A program made the position numbers and the translations under genes. The notes below the pieces were generated by a model. The model had not been told where the DNA came from and made no database searches. It saw only the letters and a list, made by a program, of their open reading frames with translations. Of a stretch of DNA of 64,000 nucleotides, positions 26,001-34,603 are shown in pieces; position 1 is the stretch's first letter; each line of letters opens with the position of its first letter. Where the stretch lies: positions 62,001-126,000 of the forward strand of contig NZ_MDZC01000068.1 in assembly GCF_001816165.1 (NCBI RefSeq), written 5' to 3'. The stretch comes from Hymenobacter glacialis (lineage in GTDB: Bacteria > Bacteroidota > Bacteroidia > Cytophagales > Hymenobacteraceae).

Positions 26001-28218
26001 GCGCGACAGCGTGGTATGGTATTGGCGCGCCCGCTTCCACACCCCCGAGCCCGGCGAAGACGGCGGCTGGGTCACCTCCTCGTTCCGGGTGATTCCGGGC
26101 AGCCCCGGCGGGTGGTCGCAGAGCCACTACGGGCAGCTGCAGCGCACCACGCGCACCGGCGTTGAGGTGAGTGCGCCATCGGGCGCGTGGACGTTTGTGC
26201 CCACCGACATTCCCATCGTGTTGCGCACTGCGGGTGGCGGCGTGGCCGGCAGCCCCGCGCAATTTGGCTCGCTCTCGGGCGCTGGCATTTTTCTGCAAAA
26301 CGGCGGTGGGGTTCCATCGGTTTCCGGCTGCGGCGTGAGGTCGCCCAACCTGCTGATTGCTGTGTACGAGCCCGGCAGCCTGCGCCCCGTGACCATGCCC
26401 GGCAACTTCCAGCGCTGCGGCTCGGCCCCCAACAGCTTCTACTATTTCTCGGCCAGCGACACCCAGCCGGTTGATGCCACCGATAACCTGAACCTCAGCG
26501 CCGCCCGTCAGCAGGAGCTCGCTGCATTCCTGGCGGCCATTCCAGCAGGGTCTTACGTCGCTCTGGTATCGGCCAACCGTGTGCAATACAGCCTGCTGCC
26601 CGCCGCGCTCAAAACCTCTATTCAGAACCTGCTGGGCTCGCAGCTCATCACCAAGCTGGCCGATGGCGAGCCACTTGCCCTCATTGGCCAGAAGCTCACC
26701 GCCAGTACCGGCCGCCTCATTCGCGAAATTGGTCCCGATGGCGCGCTTACCACGCCCGGTCACAGCCAAGGCCTGGAGCTGCGCAGCAGCCTGCAGCAGA
26801 GCTCCACGGCCGGCCGGGTGGTGTCGCCTCTCATTGGTCCCGCTAGGGACTGGCAGAATCTGTTCGCCAATATTCGCACCGTGACGGCCAGCGGCGTGCG
26901 CACCCTGAGCGTGGTCGCCGTTGATGCCCAGGGCCGCGAAACGGTAGTGCTGCCCAACGTCACGCCGTCGATGGTGCAACCGCAGTCGCTGGCTGGGGTG
27001 TCGGCCGCCCAGTACCCGTACCTGCGGCTGGAGCTGGCCTTGCGCGACGACGTGACCCGCGTACCGCCGCAGCTGCGCCAGTGGCTGGTAACTTACCAGG
27101 GCGTGCCCGAAGGCGTGGTACGCCGCGACCTGGAGCCCGTGGCCAGCTATGCGCCGGCAACCCTGCTCCAGCAAGCCACCTCTGGCACGGGCGACGTTAG
27201 CTTCAATGTCCGGTTCCAGAATGTGTCTACGGTGGCCTTCCTGGCCCCGCTCAAGGCCCAGGTGAACGTGCGTAATATCAGCGCGGCCGGGCAACCCATT
27301 GTGAGAACGGTGGAAGTGGTGTTCCCGGGCGTGCTGGCTGCTGGGGCCACGGCCATTATCCCAGTTACCGTGAATATGAAAAACCTGTTTGGTACGTTAG
27401 CCATCGAGGTGTTTGTGAACCCGCGTGTGCAGCCGGAGCAGCTGTATTCCAACAACGAGCTGCTGCTGGACCCCTTCACCATTTCTGATAACAACCTGCC
27501 GCCAACGCTGGACGTGGCCTTCGATGGCCGCCACATTCTCAACGGAGAAATCGTGTCGCCCACGCCAATCATCGCCATTCAGCTCAGCGACGAAGACCGG
27601 GTGAACACCATCACCGACCGCACGGCCTTCACGCTTTCACTGCAAAAGCAGGGCACTGCCACGCCCGTTCAGGTTGACTTGAACGCTGCCAATGTCCAGT
27701 TCAGTGTGACGGTGGACAAGGGCAGCGTGGCCAAGCTGGAGTACCGCCCGGGCCTGGGCGCGCCCCTGGCCGATGGCAAGTACACGCTGCGGGTGCAGGG
27801 CCGTGACCCGCGCAACGCCGCTGCCGGCGCTCAGGATTTTCAGGTGAGCTTTGAAGTAGTCAACGACTCGAAAATCACGAACGTCTACCCGTACCCGAAC
27901 CCGGTGACGAGCAAGGCCCGATTCGTGTTCACAGTGACCGGCCAGCAGTTGCCCACCAACATGAAAATTCAGATTATGACCGTCACCGGGCGGGTGGTGC
28001 GCGAGATTTTCATGAACGAGCTGGGCCCGCTGCACATTGGAAACAACATCACCGACTTTGCCTGGGACGGCACCGACACCTTCGGTGACCGGCTGGCCAA
28101 TGGTACCTACCTCTACCGCGTGTCGTTGGACGACCCGAGCGGGGAGTTCGGCCGCCGCCAGACGGCCGGCGACCGCGCCTTCAAAAACGACTGGGGCAAG
28201 CTGGTGCTGATGCGCTAA
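23056..28218 (+). CDS. C25-family peptidase, putative T9SS sortase PorU2
   Basis: 1720 residues. The signal peptide ends near ...GPAALAQS. The caspase-like C25 catalytic pair is visible: H653 in YFGHGSNN and C685 in LNGCAGN. CARDB-like Ig regions follow (about 795-910, with LVELDPNNKVAELSETNNTA). The C-terminal 110 residues form a FlgD-like / type A-like domain (NVYPYPNPVTSKARFVF, FAWDGTDTFGDRLANGTYLYRV). PorU cleaves T9SS sorting domains and attaches A-LPS; this longer relative carries its own C-terminal domain. It follows the PorV2-like gene. Its cargo may include the T9SS proteins elsewhere in this window, but that is inference. A gingipain-like surface protease is the alternative. Confidence 0.8.
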   Translation: MENTSTTSKRVGGWWVWLVVLVLCGPAALAQSGPYGNEWIVPSQQYYKVKVTQTGIHRLDFQYLTQAGLAGIDPSRLQLWRRGRQVAVYQGGSPTVFDASTTIEFYGQRNDGQLDSDLYKKASDQPHQLYSFYTDTAAYFLTYPGASAPAAKRMTEPAAAGGTPHAWRLASSLKLETNQFADAAHDVTFLPWLESGEGFFSQTLGGEAVTSIDSTLQAVVSTGPAPYLELSIVGATFVSHNVEVSVLNPATGAYRTVTRLVFTAYNKAGGKFPLERAEIGPNGLVTVKLLGSTGNIGTRSDYFRRGFIRVVAPQANSWLGPRRHLAFASDSLLGGPATYEIDNIPTSVVGYDIHDPWNVQRVAPTAALTLGPLGRRFVFPSATAARSRRLFLADAQRPFVPVPAKRVRFRSINQAAVNFAIISHRQLYGPATDNGATVPNAAKEYAKYRASTAGGGYDTLLITTAQLYDQFHYGERSWLAMRHFGLWLAAGSPANAERYLLLLGKGIVPSEGGVKYRNGGEFGLDLVPTSSRAVSDNMLTADFQNDDFVPKLRTGRLTVTTPQQIANYLGKLRTHNALGLEPWRKNVLHLVGSKDPDEARVFPVIMNRNKARVERPLFGGKVTTYIRDAALPVNVNISTELNAGISLMTYFGHGSNNTFSLNFGTPSDPTYQNTGKYPFFYLNGCAGNHTFTSGYTIVEDWLFADKKGALGSLGEYGFSYADRLEVSLDTVYKLMFNDPKTYGKPITAIYAEAVKRLQNTPYFTDDIGIEQLLGTGWQGDPALALYAPERPDFIASSANLSIVPTPPGNGPVRASSPDFVLNVGVTNPGQITTVPLEIKVTRTVAGRPQVFNFTRRQSWSRDTTYALVLPNTLADGGLSTFLVELDPNNKVAELSETNNTAQIDFTFLQGGLTVVAPTEFAIVSNNTPRLVVQNNNRGGAPRDYDFEADTIPTFSSGIVLRSPLIRAGLLAEWAPTLPSVAPRDSVVWYWRARFHTPEPGEDGGWVTSSFRVIPGSPGGWSQSHYGQLQRTTRTGVEVSAPSGAWTFVPTDIPIVLRTAGGGVAGSPAQFGSLSGAGIFLQNGGGVPSVSGCGVRSPNLLIAVYEPGSLRPVTMPGNFQRCGSAPNSFYYFSASDTQPVDATDNLNLSAARQQELAAFLAAIPAGSYVALVSANRVQYSLLPAALKTSIQNLLGSQLITKLADGEPLALIGQKLTASTGRLIREIGPDGALTTPGHSQGLELRSSLQQSSTAGRVVSPLIGPARDWQNLFANIRTVTASGVRTLSVVAVDAQGRETVVLPNVTPSMVQPQSLAGVSAAQYPYLRLELALRDDVTRVPPQLRQWLVTYQGVPEGVVRRDLEPVASYAPATLLQQATSGTGDVSFNVRFQNVSTVAFLAPLKAQVNVRNISAAGQPIVRTVEVVFPGVLAAGATAIIPVTVNMKNLFGTLAIEVFVNPRVQPEQLYSNNELLLDPFTISDNNLPPTLDVAFDGRHILNGEIVSPTPIIAIQLSDEDRVNTITDRTAFTLSLQKQGTATPVQVDLNAANVQFSVTVDKGSVAKLEYRPGLGAPLADGKYTLRVQGRDPRNAAAGAQDFQVSFEVVNDSKITNVYPYPNPVTSKARFVFTVTGQQLPTNMKIQIMTVTGRVVREIFMNELGPLHIGNNITDFAWDGTDTFGDRLANGTYLYRVSLDDPSGEFGRRQTAGDRAFKNDWGKLVLMR

Positions 28219-28232
28219 AGCTGCTTGCCGCC

Positions 28233-28272
28233 GCACCAAAAAAGGCCGCCCAACCGGGCGCTTTTTTGGTGC
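28233..28272. terminator. Bidirectional terminator between PorU2-like gene and folA
   Basis: GCACCAAAAAAG pairs with its complement, with a GC-rich inner stem (CCGCCC/GGGCG). A- and T-tracts on both sides suit the two converging genes. Confidence 0.8.
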
Positions 28273-28286
28273 ATTACTGCGCTTAA

Positions 28287-28775
28287 TTATCGCCGCCGCA
28301 GCGTAACGAAGCTAAACGCGTAGGCGTGCTGCTCGTCGGCCTCGTGGCGCTCCCGGGACTCTTCCCGCCATTCGTCGGCAGGGAGCGTTGGGAAAGAGGC
28401 GTCGCCTTCAAAGGAATGGTGCACCTCGGTGAGGTACACCACATCGGCGTAGGGCAGGGCTTCGCGGTAGATTTCTCCCCCGCCAATGACGCACACCTCC
28501 TCGTCGAGCTCCCGGGCACGGGTCAGGGCAGCCGGCACCGAAGCCGCGGTTTCGCAGCCGGGGGCGCTCCAATCGGATTGGCGCGTTATTACAATGTTGG
28601 GGCGCTTGGGCAAGGCCCGGCCGAGGCTGTCGAAGGTGCGGCGCCCCATCAGCACGGGGTGACCCACCGTAAGGCGCTTGAAGTGCTGCAGGTCGGCGGG
28701 CAGGCGGCCCCAGGGTAGCTCGCCTTTAGCGCCAATAATGCCGTTTTCGGCCACGGCTACTACAAATGAAACCAT
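28287..28775 (-). CDS. folA: Dihydrofolate reductase
   Basis: 162 residues from the ATG at 28775; the frame is open further but overlaps fmt. The DHFR features are present: VVAVAENGIIGAKGELPWGRLPADLQHFKRLT at the N-terminus with the substrate-binding acid in the LPADLQHF region, PVLMGRRTFDSLG, and VIGGGEIYREALP. It reduces dihydrofolate with NADPH. It follows fmt after 25 bp, and fmt uses formyl-tetrahydrofolate, so the two are linked in one-carbon metabolism and are probably one operon. Confidence 0.95.
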   Translation of the reverse strand: MVSFVVAVAENGIIGAKGELPWGRLPADLQHFKRLTVGHPVLMGRRTFDSLGRALPKRPNIVITRQSDWSAPGCETAASVPAALTRARELDEEVCVIGGGEIYREALPYADVVYLTEVHHSFEGDASFPTLPADEWREESRERHEADEQHAYAFSFVTLRRR

Positions 28776-28800
28776 CGGGAAACAGTGAAATAGAAAAGAA

Positions 28801-29745
28801 TTAAACAGTTTGAGCGGGCAGCTTAAACCCGAGCAGCAGTTCTTTAACGGGCAGCCGCTTTTTGCCTTCGAGCTGCACATCCAGCAGGTCGAGCCAGCCA
28901 TCGGCGGCGGCTACGCGCAGGTAGCGCCGGCCGTCCGATGCCCAGGTGCCGGGGGCAGCTAGGGGCTGGTCGGCGGCATCGTCGGGAGTGGGCTGGGCCC
29001 GGAATATCTTGAGAATGCGCCCGTCGGGCAGGGGGGCAAAGGCCGTGGGAATGGGGGAGAGGCCGCGCACCCAGTTCACCAGCTCGGCCACGGGCCGGTT
29101 GAAATCGAGCCGGCCGGTTTCCTTCTGGATTTTGGGCGCCGGGCGCAAACCCTCCCGCTGCTCCTGCGGGGTACTGGGCGCCGTGCCCGCCGCAATGGCT
29201 TCTACCGAGCGCCGCGCCAGGGCCGCCCCGGCCACCTTCAGCTTGTCGTAGAGACTGCCAAAATCATCGGTGGGCGCAATGGCCAGCCGGTCCTGCAAAA
29301 TGAGGTCGCCGGTGTCGATTTCGTGGCGCAGAAAGAACGAGGTGACACCGGTTTCGGTGTCGCCGTGCATCAGCGCCCAGTTGATGGGGGCTGCCCCGCG
29401 GTACTGGGGCAGCAGCGAAGCATGGATGTTGATGGAGCCCAGCCGGGGCATGTTCCATACCGTTTCGGGCAGCATGCGGAACGCTACCACCACCTGCAGG
29501 TCGGCTCGGTAGCTCCGTAGCTCGGCCTGGAATTCCGGCGATTTCAGGTTGGTGGGCTGCAGTACGGGCACGCCTTGGGCTTCGGCGGCCACTTTCACAG
29601 CCGATGCCTGCAGCTGGCGTCCGCGCCCCGCGGGTCGGTCGGGGGCCGTTATCACGGCCACCACCTGGCCCCCCGGCCAGGCCAGCAGGCTTTCGAGCGT
29701 GGGAACAGCAAAGTCGGGCGTACCCATAAAAACCAGCTTCAGCAT
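28801..29745 (-). CDS. fmt: Methionyl-tRNA formyltransferase
   Basis: 314 residues from the ATG at 29745, the usual length. The N-terminus MLKLVFMGTPDFAVPTLESL, the formyl-THF site SINIHASLLPQYRGAAPI and the HEIDTGDLILQ segment are diagnostic; the C-terminal OB-like tRNA-binding domain follows about residue 205. It formylates initiator Met-tRNA in the cytoplasm. It lies 25 bp upstream of folA on the same strand. Its start and the namZ stop are about 96 bp apart. Confidence 0.96.
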   Translation of the reverse strand: MLKLVFMGTPDFAVPTLESLLAWPGGQVVAVITAPDRPAGRGRQLQASAVKVAAEAQGVPVLQPTNLKSPEFQAELRSYRADLQVVVAFRMLPETVWNMPRLGSINIHASLLPQYRGAAPINWALMHGDTETGVTSFFLRHEIDTGDLILQDRLAIAPTDDFGSLYDKLKVAGAALARRSVEAIAAGTAPSTPQEQREGLRPAPKIQKETGRLDFNRPVAELVNWVRGLSPIPTAFAPLPDGRILKIFRAQPTPDDAADQPLAAPGTWASDGRRYLRVAAADGWLDLLDVQLEGKKRLPVKELLLGFKLPAQTV

Positions 29746-29841
29746 ATCAGGTGTCAGTGTAGTAATAAAAAGGCCGGGCGTTATTCCTCGCCGGCACATG
29801 GCCGTATTTAACCCAGCCAATGGAAATCAACAACCCGATGA

Positions 29842-31089
29842 TTACCGCTCCGGGTACAGCAAATACTTCCCCCGCAAGGTTTTGAATTTGGCAAGGCCCG
29901 GCTCCCAGGAAGCCCGGATTTCTGCTTCGCTCTTGCCGGCTATGATTTGCTCGCGTAGCGAGTTGCTGCCCGAAAGCTGCTCGAAATATTTCCCAAAAAA
30001 GTGGGCCTTATCGGTGCTTTGCTGATAAAAGTCGAGCAGGTACTTCAGCACCAGTCCCGACGACTCGCGGGCCGGCGCAGTGGCCAGGTTCAGCCCGTAG
30101 CACAGCTGCCCGTTGAGCGGCGGCGTGGGCGAGCCCGCGTTGGGCTTGGGGGTAAAAGAAAAAGGCCGGGAGGCCGGCTGCGTGGGGCTGCCAATTATTT
30201 CAAACGGCGTGGCCGTGCCGCGTCCCACGCTCACGTTGGTGCCCTCAAACAGGCAGATGCTGGGATACAGCCGCACCGAGTGGTGGGTGGGCAGGTTGGG
30301 GGAGGGCCGCACGGGCAGGGGGTAAGTGGTGGCGTGCGTGTAGCCGGCGGCCATGGGCACCACCGTCAGCTGGCATTTTTTGCCGCCGGCCAGCCACTGT
30401 TCGCCGTTTATCATGGTGGCCAGCTCGCCCACCGTGAGGCCGTGGGCGATGGGCAGGGGGTCGAGGCCCACAAAGGATCTGTGCGCGGGTTCCAGCACGG
30501 GGCCGTCCACCAAGTCGCCGTTGGGGTTGGGCCGGTCGAGCACCAGCACGGCCTTGTTCTGCTCCGCCGCCGCCTCCATCACGTAGTGCAGCGTGCTGAT
30601 GAAAGTATAAAACCGGGCGCCCACGTCCTGAATGTCAAAAATCAGCACGTCCACGTCGGCCAGCATTTCCGGCGTGGGTTTTTTGGTTTTGCCATACACC
30701 GAGCGCACGGCCACGCCGCTGCGGGCGTCGCGCCCGTCCTTGATGGTGGCGCCATCGGCTTCTTCGCCCCGAAAGCCGTGTTCCGGCGCGAAAATGGCCG
30801 TCACGTTCACGCCCCGTGCCCGCAACGTGTCCACCAGAAAGGCACTGCCCACCCGCGACGTCTGGTTGATGACGAGTCCCACGCGCTTGTTCTTCAGCTG
30901 GGGCAGGTACTTCTCCAGCTGCTCGGCACCAACTACCACTGCGGCGGCCACGTTGCCAGGAGTGCCCGCCGGGACCGGCGCAGCAGCCGGCCCCGTGGTG
31001 GCGGGAGGGGTGGCGGCGGGCTTTGTGGTGCCGCAGGCCGGCAGCGCCAGGAGCAGGGAAAGGGTGATTTTTGCGGAAATTCCAAGCAT
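29842..31089 (-). CDS. Exo-beta-N-acetylmuramidase NamZ-family lipoprotein (DUF1343)
   Basis: 415 residues from the ATG at 31089. The signal peptide ends in a lipobox (LLLALPACG), so the protein is probably membrane-anchored outside the cytoplasm. The DUF1343 signatures are clear: KRVGLVINQTSRVG, APEHGFRGEEADG, DVLIFDIQDVGARFYTFIST, and LDRPNPNGDLVDGPVLE. NamZ enzymes remove terminal MurNAc from peptidoglycan fragments during wall recycling. A proline/alanine-rich linker (about 26-60) joins the anchor to the domain. It is divergent from the LolC/E-like gene, 109 bp away. Confidence 0.88.
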   Translation of the reverse strand: MLGISAKITLSLLLALPACGTTKPAATPPATTGPAAAPVPAGTPGNVAAAVVVGAEQLEKYLPQLKNKRVGLVINQTSRVGSAFLVDTLRARGVNVTAIFAPEHGFRGEEADGATIKDGRDARSGVAVRSVYGKTKKPTPEMLADVDVLIFDIQDVGARFYTFISTLHYVMEAAAEQNKAVLVLDRPNPNGDLVDGPVLEPAHRSFVGLDPLPIAHGLTVGELATMINGEQWLAGGKKCQLTVVPMAAGYTHATTYPLPVRPSPNLPTHHSVRLYPSICLFEGTNVSVGRGTATPFEIIGSPTQPASRPFSFTPKPNAGSPTPPLNGQLCYGLNLATAPARESSGLVLKYLLDFYQQSTDKAHFFGKYFEQLSGSNSLREQIIAGKSEAEIRASWEPGLAKFKTLRGKYLLYPER

Positions 31090-31198
31090 AGGGGAGGGCG
31101 AAAAGGCTAAAAAAAAGGGTGCTGGGTAGCAGAACGGCAACCACGCAGAAAAGGAGCGTGGCCAGTACCGGTTCAAAACGTAGCTTTACGGTCGAAAA

Positions 31199-32422
31199 AT
31201 GAATGTCGCCCGCTACATTTCGCAGAAGATTGACGGAGGAGCCGATTCTGGTTCGTTCACGTCGTCGGTTACAAAAATAGCCATCATCAGCATTGCCATG
31301 GGCTTGGCGGTGATGGTGGTGTCGTTTGCTATCCTGCAAGGGTTCCGCAACGAGATACAAAACAAGATTTTCTCGTTTGGGGCGCACCTGCAAATTTCGC
31401 GCTACGACACCAACAACTCCCTGGAAGTGGCGCCCATTGCCGCGCCGTTGTTGGTAGAAGAGCTCAAGCAGTTCCCGGAGGTAAAGTCCACGCACCCCTT
31501 CGCCGTGAAAACGGCCATCATCAAAACCAAGGACGAAGTGCTGGGCGTGGTGCTCAAGGGCATTGCCGAACCCAACGGCCCGTCGCCGATGCGCACCAAC
31601 ATGACGGCGGGCAAGTTTATCAGCTTCCCCGACTCAGCCGCCAGCGACGACGTGCTGGTGTCGCGCAAAGTAGCCGATAAGCTCCGCCTCGTGGTGGGCG
31701 ACAAGGCGCTGTTCTACTTCATTCAGAACCCGGCCCGCATCCGGCAGTTTCGGGTCAGCGGCATCTATTCCACGGGCCTCGATGAGTTCGATGAAGTGTA
31801 CGTTATCGGCGACATCCGGCAGATTCGGGAGCTGAACTCGCCCGCCTGGCCCGACTCGCTGGTGGGCGGCATGGAGGTGGTGCTCAATGACTTCGATACC
31901 ATCGACCGCACCGCCGACAACTTCTACGAGAAGCTGCCCTACGACCTCAAGATTGATAAAATCACGGACCAGTACGCCCAGCTTTTCGACTGGCTGCAGC
32001 TGCTGAACCGCAACGTTATTATTTTCCTGATTCTGATAATCTTCGTGGCCACCTTCAACATGGTCGCCACCATTTTCATCATGATTCTGGAGCGCACCAA
32101 CATGATTGGCATCCTCAAGGCCCTGGGGGCTACCGACAATCAGATTCGGCGCATGTTCTTTTTCCGCGGGCTGTCGCTCACGGTGCGTGGCATGGTCATC
32201 GGCAACGTCATCGCCGTGGGGTTCTGCGCCTTACAATACTATTTCCACGTCATCCCCCTCGACCCGGAGAACTACTATATGGACCGCGTGCCGATTTCCT
32301 GGGACCCCAAAATGCTCCTGCTCATGAACGCCGCCACCTTCGTGACGTCGCTGCTGGCCGTGCTAATCCCAACCTACCTCATTGCCCGGATTAAGCCGGT
32401 GGTGGCCATCAAGTTCGACTGA
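31199..32422 (+). CDS. FtsX-type ABC transporter permease, LolC/LolE-like
   Basis: 407 residues. The topology is one N-terminal helix (IAIISIAMGLAVMVVSFAIL), a large periplasmic MacB-type domain (about 50-265), then three C-terminal helices with the FtsX motif (ERTNMIGILKALGATDNQIRRMFFFRG), as in lipoprotein-releasing LolC/LolE. It probably works with a LolD ATPase in lipoprotein export or another MacB-type function; no ATPase gene is adjacent. Its stop codon lies at the first bases of an ACCACGGATT-type repeat arm. TAGCTTTA, 20 bp before the ATG, is one base off a -7 box. Confidence 0.85.
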   Translation: MNVARYISQKIDGGADSGSFTSSVTKIAIISIAMGLAVMVVSFAILQGFRNEIQNKIFSFGAHLQISRYDTNNSLEVAPIAAPLLVEELKQFPEVKSTHPFAVKTAIIKTKDEVLGVVLKGIAEPNGPSPMRTNMTAGKFISFPDSAASDDVLVSRKVADKLRLVVGDKALFYFIQNPARIRQFRVSGIYSTGLDEFDEVYVIGDIRQIRELNSPAWPDSLVGGMEVVLNDFDTIDRTADNFYEKLPYDLKIDKITDQYAQLFDWLQLLNRNVIIFLILIIFVATFNMVATIFIMILERTNMIGILKALGATDNQIRRMFFFRGLSLTVRGMVIGNVIAVGFCALQYYFHVIPLDPENYYMDRVPISWDPKMLLLMNAATFVTSLLAVLIPTYLIARIKPVVAIKFD

Positions 32423-32602
32423 CCACGGATTAGCACGGATTTTAGCGGATTTCACGGATTTTGTGGACGATGCGAAAGCAAAGAAGGCTTGCCACTGGCA
32501 AGCCTTCTTTGCTTTAAACTAAACTTCGGTAATAGTAACCACCCATCAGCAATCGTACACAAAATCCGTGAAATCCGCTTCAATCCGTGCCAATCAGTGG
32601 TC
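32421..32602. repeat. ACCACGGATT-type inverted repeat pair around a terminator (copy 1)
   Basis: Left arm 32421-32470 and right arm 32556-32602 are imperfect complements made of CGGATT words (GACCACGGATT, AGCGGATTTCACGGATTTTG). Between them lies a 19-bp terminator hairpin. The left arm starts within the LolC/E-like stop codon and the right arm encodes the last codons of the M23 peptidase. The same architecture occurs at 49245-49420. Confidence 0.85.
32475..32515. terminator. Bidirectional terminator
   Basis: A perfect 19-bp stem (AAAGCAAAGAAGGCTTGCC) with a three-base loop. It serves the converging LolC/E-like and M23 genes. Confidence 0.85.
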
Positions 32603-33281
32603 TGATTTGGAGGATAATGTTCGGGTCGGGGCAGAGCGCCGCCCATATTTCCCGCTCCGAGGGCCGCGCCACGCCCGGAAAGTCGCCTACCCGCCCGCCC
32701 ATGTCGGCAATGAGCTGGAAATGCAGGTGCGGGGGCCAGTCACCGTTTTCCGGGTAGGGGCCCACGCTGGCAAAGGGCTGGCCTTTCTCCAGCGGCTGGC
32801 CCACGGTCAGCGCCGTCCACTCCAGGCGGCTGAGGTGGCCGTATAGGCTGTAGAAGGTGACGCCTTCCAGCTCGTGCTCCAGAATCACGGTGATGCCGTA
32901 ATCGCCGAAATTGGCGTTGTCGGCCAAGCTGTGTACGCGGGCGGGGAGCGGGGCCAGCACGGGCGTGCCGGCCGGCAGCCACACGTCCACGCCCAGGTGC
33001 AGGGACCGGGCTTCTTCTACCTGGCCGGGGCCAAAATGCTGGCTGCGGCGGTAAATGACGCGGTTTTCGAGGTAGCCGCCCACCCCGATGCTGGCGCCCT
33101 GCGCGGCCAGCATGGCGTTCACAATCTGCTCAAAGGCGGGCGTGTCGCGCAGGTCGGCGTTGCAAACCAGGGGGTTGTTATCGGTTAAATCGAGGCGGGT
33201 CACGGTTGGGCCGTTGAGGTCGACGGGCAATACGGGGCCGAATTCGGCCTGGTGGCGGAGCAGGAGGGAAGTGAGCGACAA
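32580..33281 (-). CDS. M23-family peptidase (LytM type)
   Basis: 233 residues. The zinc-binding motifs of LytM peptidases are present: SLHLGVDVWLPAGTPV (HxxxD) and PPHLHFQL (HxH). YSLYGHLSRLEW supplies the third conserved histidine. M23 enzymes cut peptidoglycan cross-bridges, but no signal peptide is visible at the N-terminus (MSLTSLLLRHQAEFG), so its location is unclear. The last eight codons fall in the right arm of the 32421-32602 repeat. Confidence 0.82.
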   Translation of the reverse strand: MSLTSLLLRHQAEFGPVLPVDLNGPTVTRLDLTDNNPLVCNADLRDTPAFEQIVNAMLAAQGASIGVGGYLENRVIYRRSQHFGPGQVEEARSLHLGVDVWLPAGTPVLAPLPARVHSLADNANFGDYGITVILEHELEGVTFYSLYGHLSRLEWTALTVGQPLEKGQPFASVGPYPENGDWPPHLHFQLIADMGGRVGDFPGVARPSEREIWAALCPDPNIILQIRPLIGTD

Positions 33282-33369
33282 GGAAAGAGGCGTAGGGGAT
33301 GGAAACGGATAACGCAGCGCTCAACAGTTTGCCGGGGAGCTCTGTTGAATAGCAGCCGCGGCGGCAAGT

Positions 33370-33377
33370 TACCTTTG
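33370..33377 (+). promoter_or_regulatory. -7 box (TACCTTTG) for paaE
   Basis: An exact TAnnTTTG match 118 bp before paaE. A TTG at 33345-33347 is 22 bases upstream and could be the -33 element. The leader would be about 110 bases. Confidence 0.45.
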
Positions 33378-33494
33378 CGGGCGAACTAGCGCCGTGGGCG
33401 GCGCCGGGCTGCTTTTATTTTTAATTTCTTTTTTAAGTTCGGGAGACGGCCGTACTGCGTATACCCGCAACCTCCCACCACCCCAATCCCCCGC

Positions 33495-34598
33495 ATGAGT
33501 TACCAAACGCTGACTGTAGTTGCGCTGACCCAGGAAACCGCCGATTCTGTCACCATACACCTTGAGCGGCCCGACCGCCAGCCCATCGGCAGCCGTCCCG
33601 GCCAGTTTCTTACCCTGATTCTGCCCTGCGGGCCCGGCGGCAAAAAAGAGCGCCGCGCTTACTCGCTCAGCAGCACCCCGCACGAAGCCCCGCTCCTGTC
33701 CGTGACGGTGAAGCGCGTGCCCGGCGGCCTGGTTAGCAACTTTTTGCTGGATACCGTGCAGGTTGGGCAGGCAATAGAAGTGATGGAGCCCCTGGGCAAC
33801 TTCACCCTGAGCCCCAGCCCCAAAGCGGCCCGCTCGCTGGTGCTCATCGGCGCGGGTTCGGGCATCACCCCGCTCATGTCCATCCTCAAAGCCGTGGTGA
33901 AAACCGAGCCCAACAGCCACGTCCTGCTCATCTATGGCAACCGCAACGAGGAATCGGTTATTTTCCAAAAGCAGCTCGCCGAGCTGGAAGCCAGCACCAA
34001 CGGCCGCCTGCAGGTGGAGCACGTGTACAGCCAGCCCCTGAAGCCCGAAGGCCCGCACCGCCACACCGGCCGCCTCAACCGCACCATGATGCTGCGCATT
34101 CTGGAGCAGCGCCACCAGTTTCCGGCCGAGCAGGCTGAGTACTTCATGTGCGGTCCCGAGGGGCTGATGATAGAAGCCCGCGCCGCGCTCGACCTGCTGA
34201 ACGTGCCCGAAGCCCGCATTCGCCGCGAAAGTTTTGTGGCCAGCGCCGAGGTGGCCGAAGCTGCCGCCGCCCAGCCCAACGGCCACGGCGACGTGTCGGA
34301 TAACCCCGCCGATAACACCAAGACCACCCGCACGGTCACCATTCAGTACGAAGGCAGCGAATACCTCGTGGAGGTGCCCGCCGGCAAAACCATCCTCGAA
34401 GTTGCCCTCGACCAGGACATCGACCTGCCCTATTCCTGCCAGGCCGGCCTGTGCACCGCCTGCCGCGGCAAGTGCCTGAGCGGCAAAGTGCACCTGGACG
34501 AGCGCGAAGGCCTGTCTGACTCTGAAATGAAGCAGGGCTACATCCTTACCTGCGTGGGCCACCCCATGACGGACGATGTAGTAATTGAAATTGGGTAG
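33495..34598 (+). CDS. paaE: Phenylacetyl-CoA epoxidase reductase subunit PaaE-like
   Basis: 367 residues: an FAD-binding ferredoxin reductase domain (RAYSLSSTPHEAP for FAD, LVLIGAGSGITPLMSIL for NADPH, to about 245), then a plant-type [2Fe-2S] ferredoxin domain with C315, C320, C323 and C353 (CQAGLCTACRGKC, LTCVGHP). PaaE passes electrons from NADPH to the di-iron PaaAC oxygenase. The remaining paaABCD genes lie about 3 kb away on the opposite strand, so the cluster is split here. It could also serve another oxygenase; the neighbourhood favours PaaE. Confidence 0.85.
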   Translation: MSYQTLTVVALTQETADSVTIHLERPDRQPIGSRPGQFLTLILPCGPGGKKERRAYSLSSTPHEAPLLSVTVKRVPGGLVSNFLLDTVQVGQAIEVMEPLGNFTLSPSPKAARSLVLIGAGSGITPLMSILKAVVKTEPNSHVLLIYGNRNEESVIFQKQLAELEASTNGRLQVEHVYSQPLKPEGPHRHTGRLNRTMMLRILEQRHQFPAEQAEYFMCGPEGLMIEARAALDLLNVPEARIRRESFVASAEVAEAAAAQPNGHGDVSDNPADNTKTTRTVTIQYEGSEYLVEVPAGKTILEVALDQDIDLPYSCQAGLCTACRGKCLSGKVHLDEREGLSDSEMKQGYILTCVGHPMTDDVVIEIG

Positions 34599-34603
34599 AT
34601 TTG
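34596..34603 (+). promoter_or_regulatory. -7 box (TAGATTTG) overlapping the paaE stop
   Basis: An exact TAnnTTTG match whose first three bases are the TAG stop of paaE. It predicts a leader of about 140 bases for the M3 peptidase gene. Confidence 0.45.
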
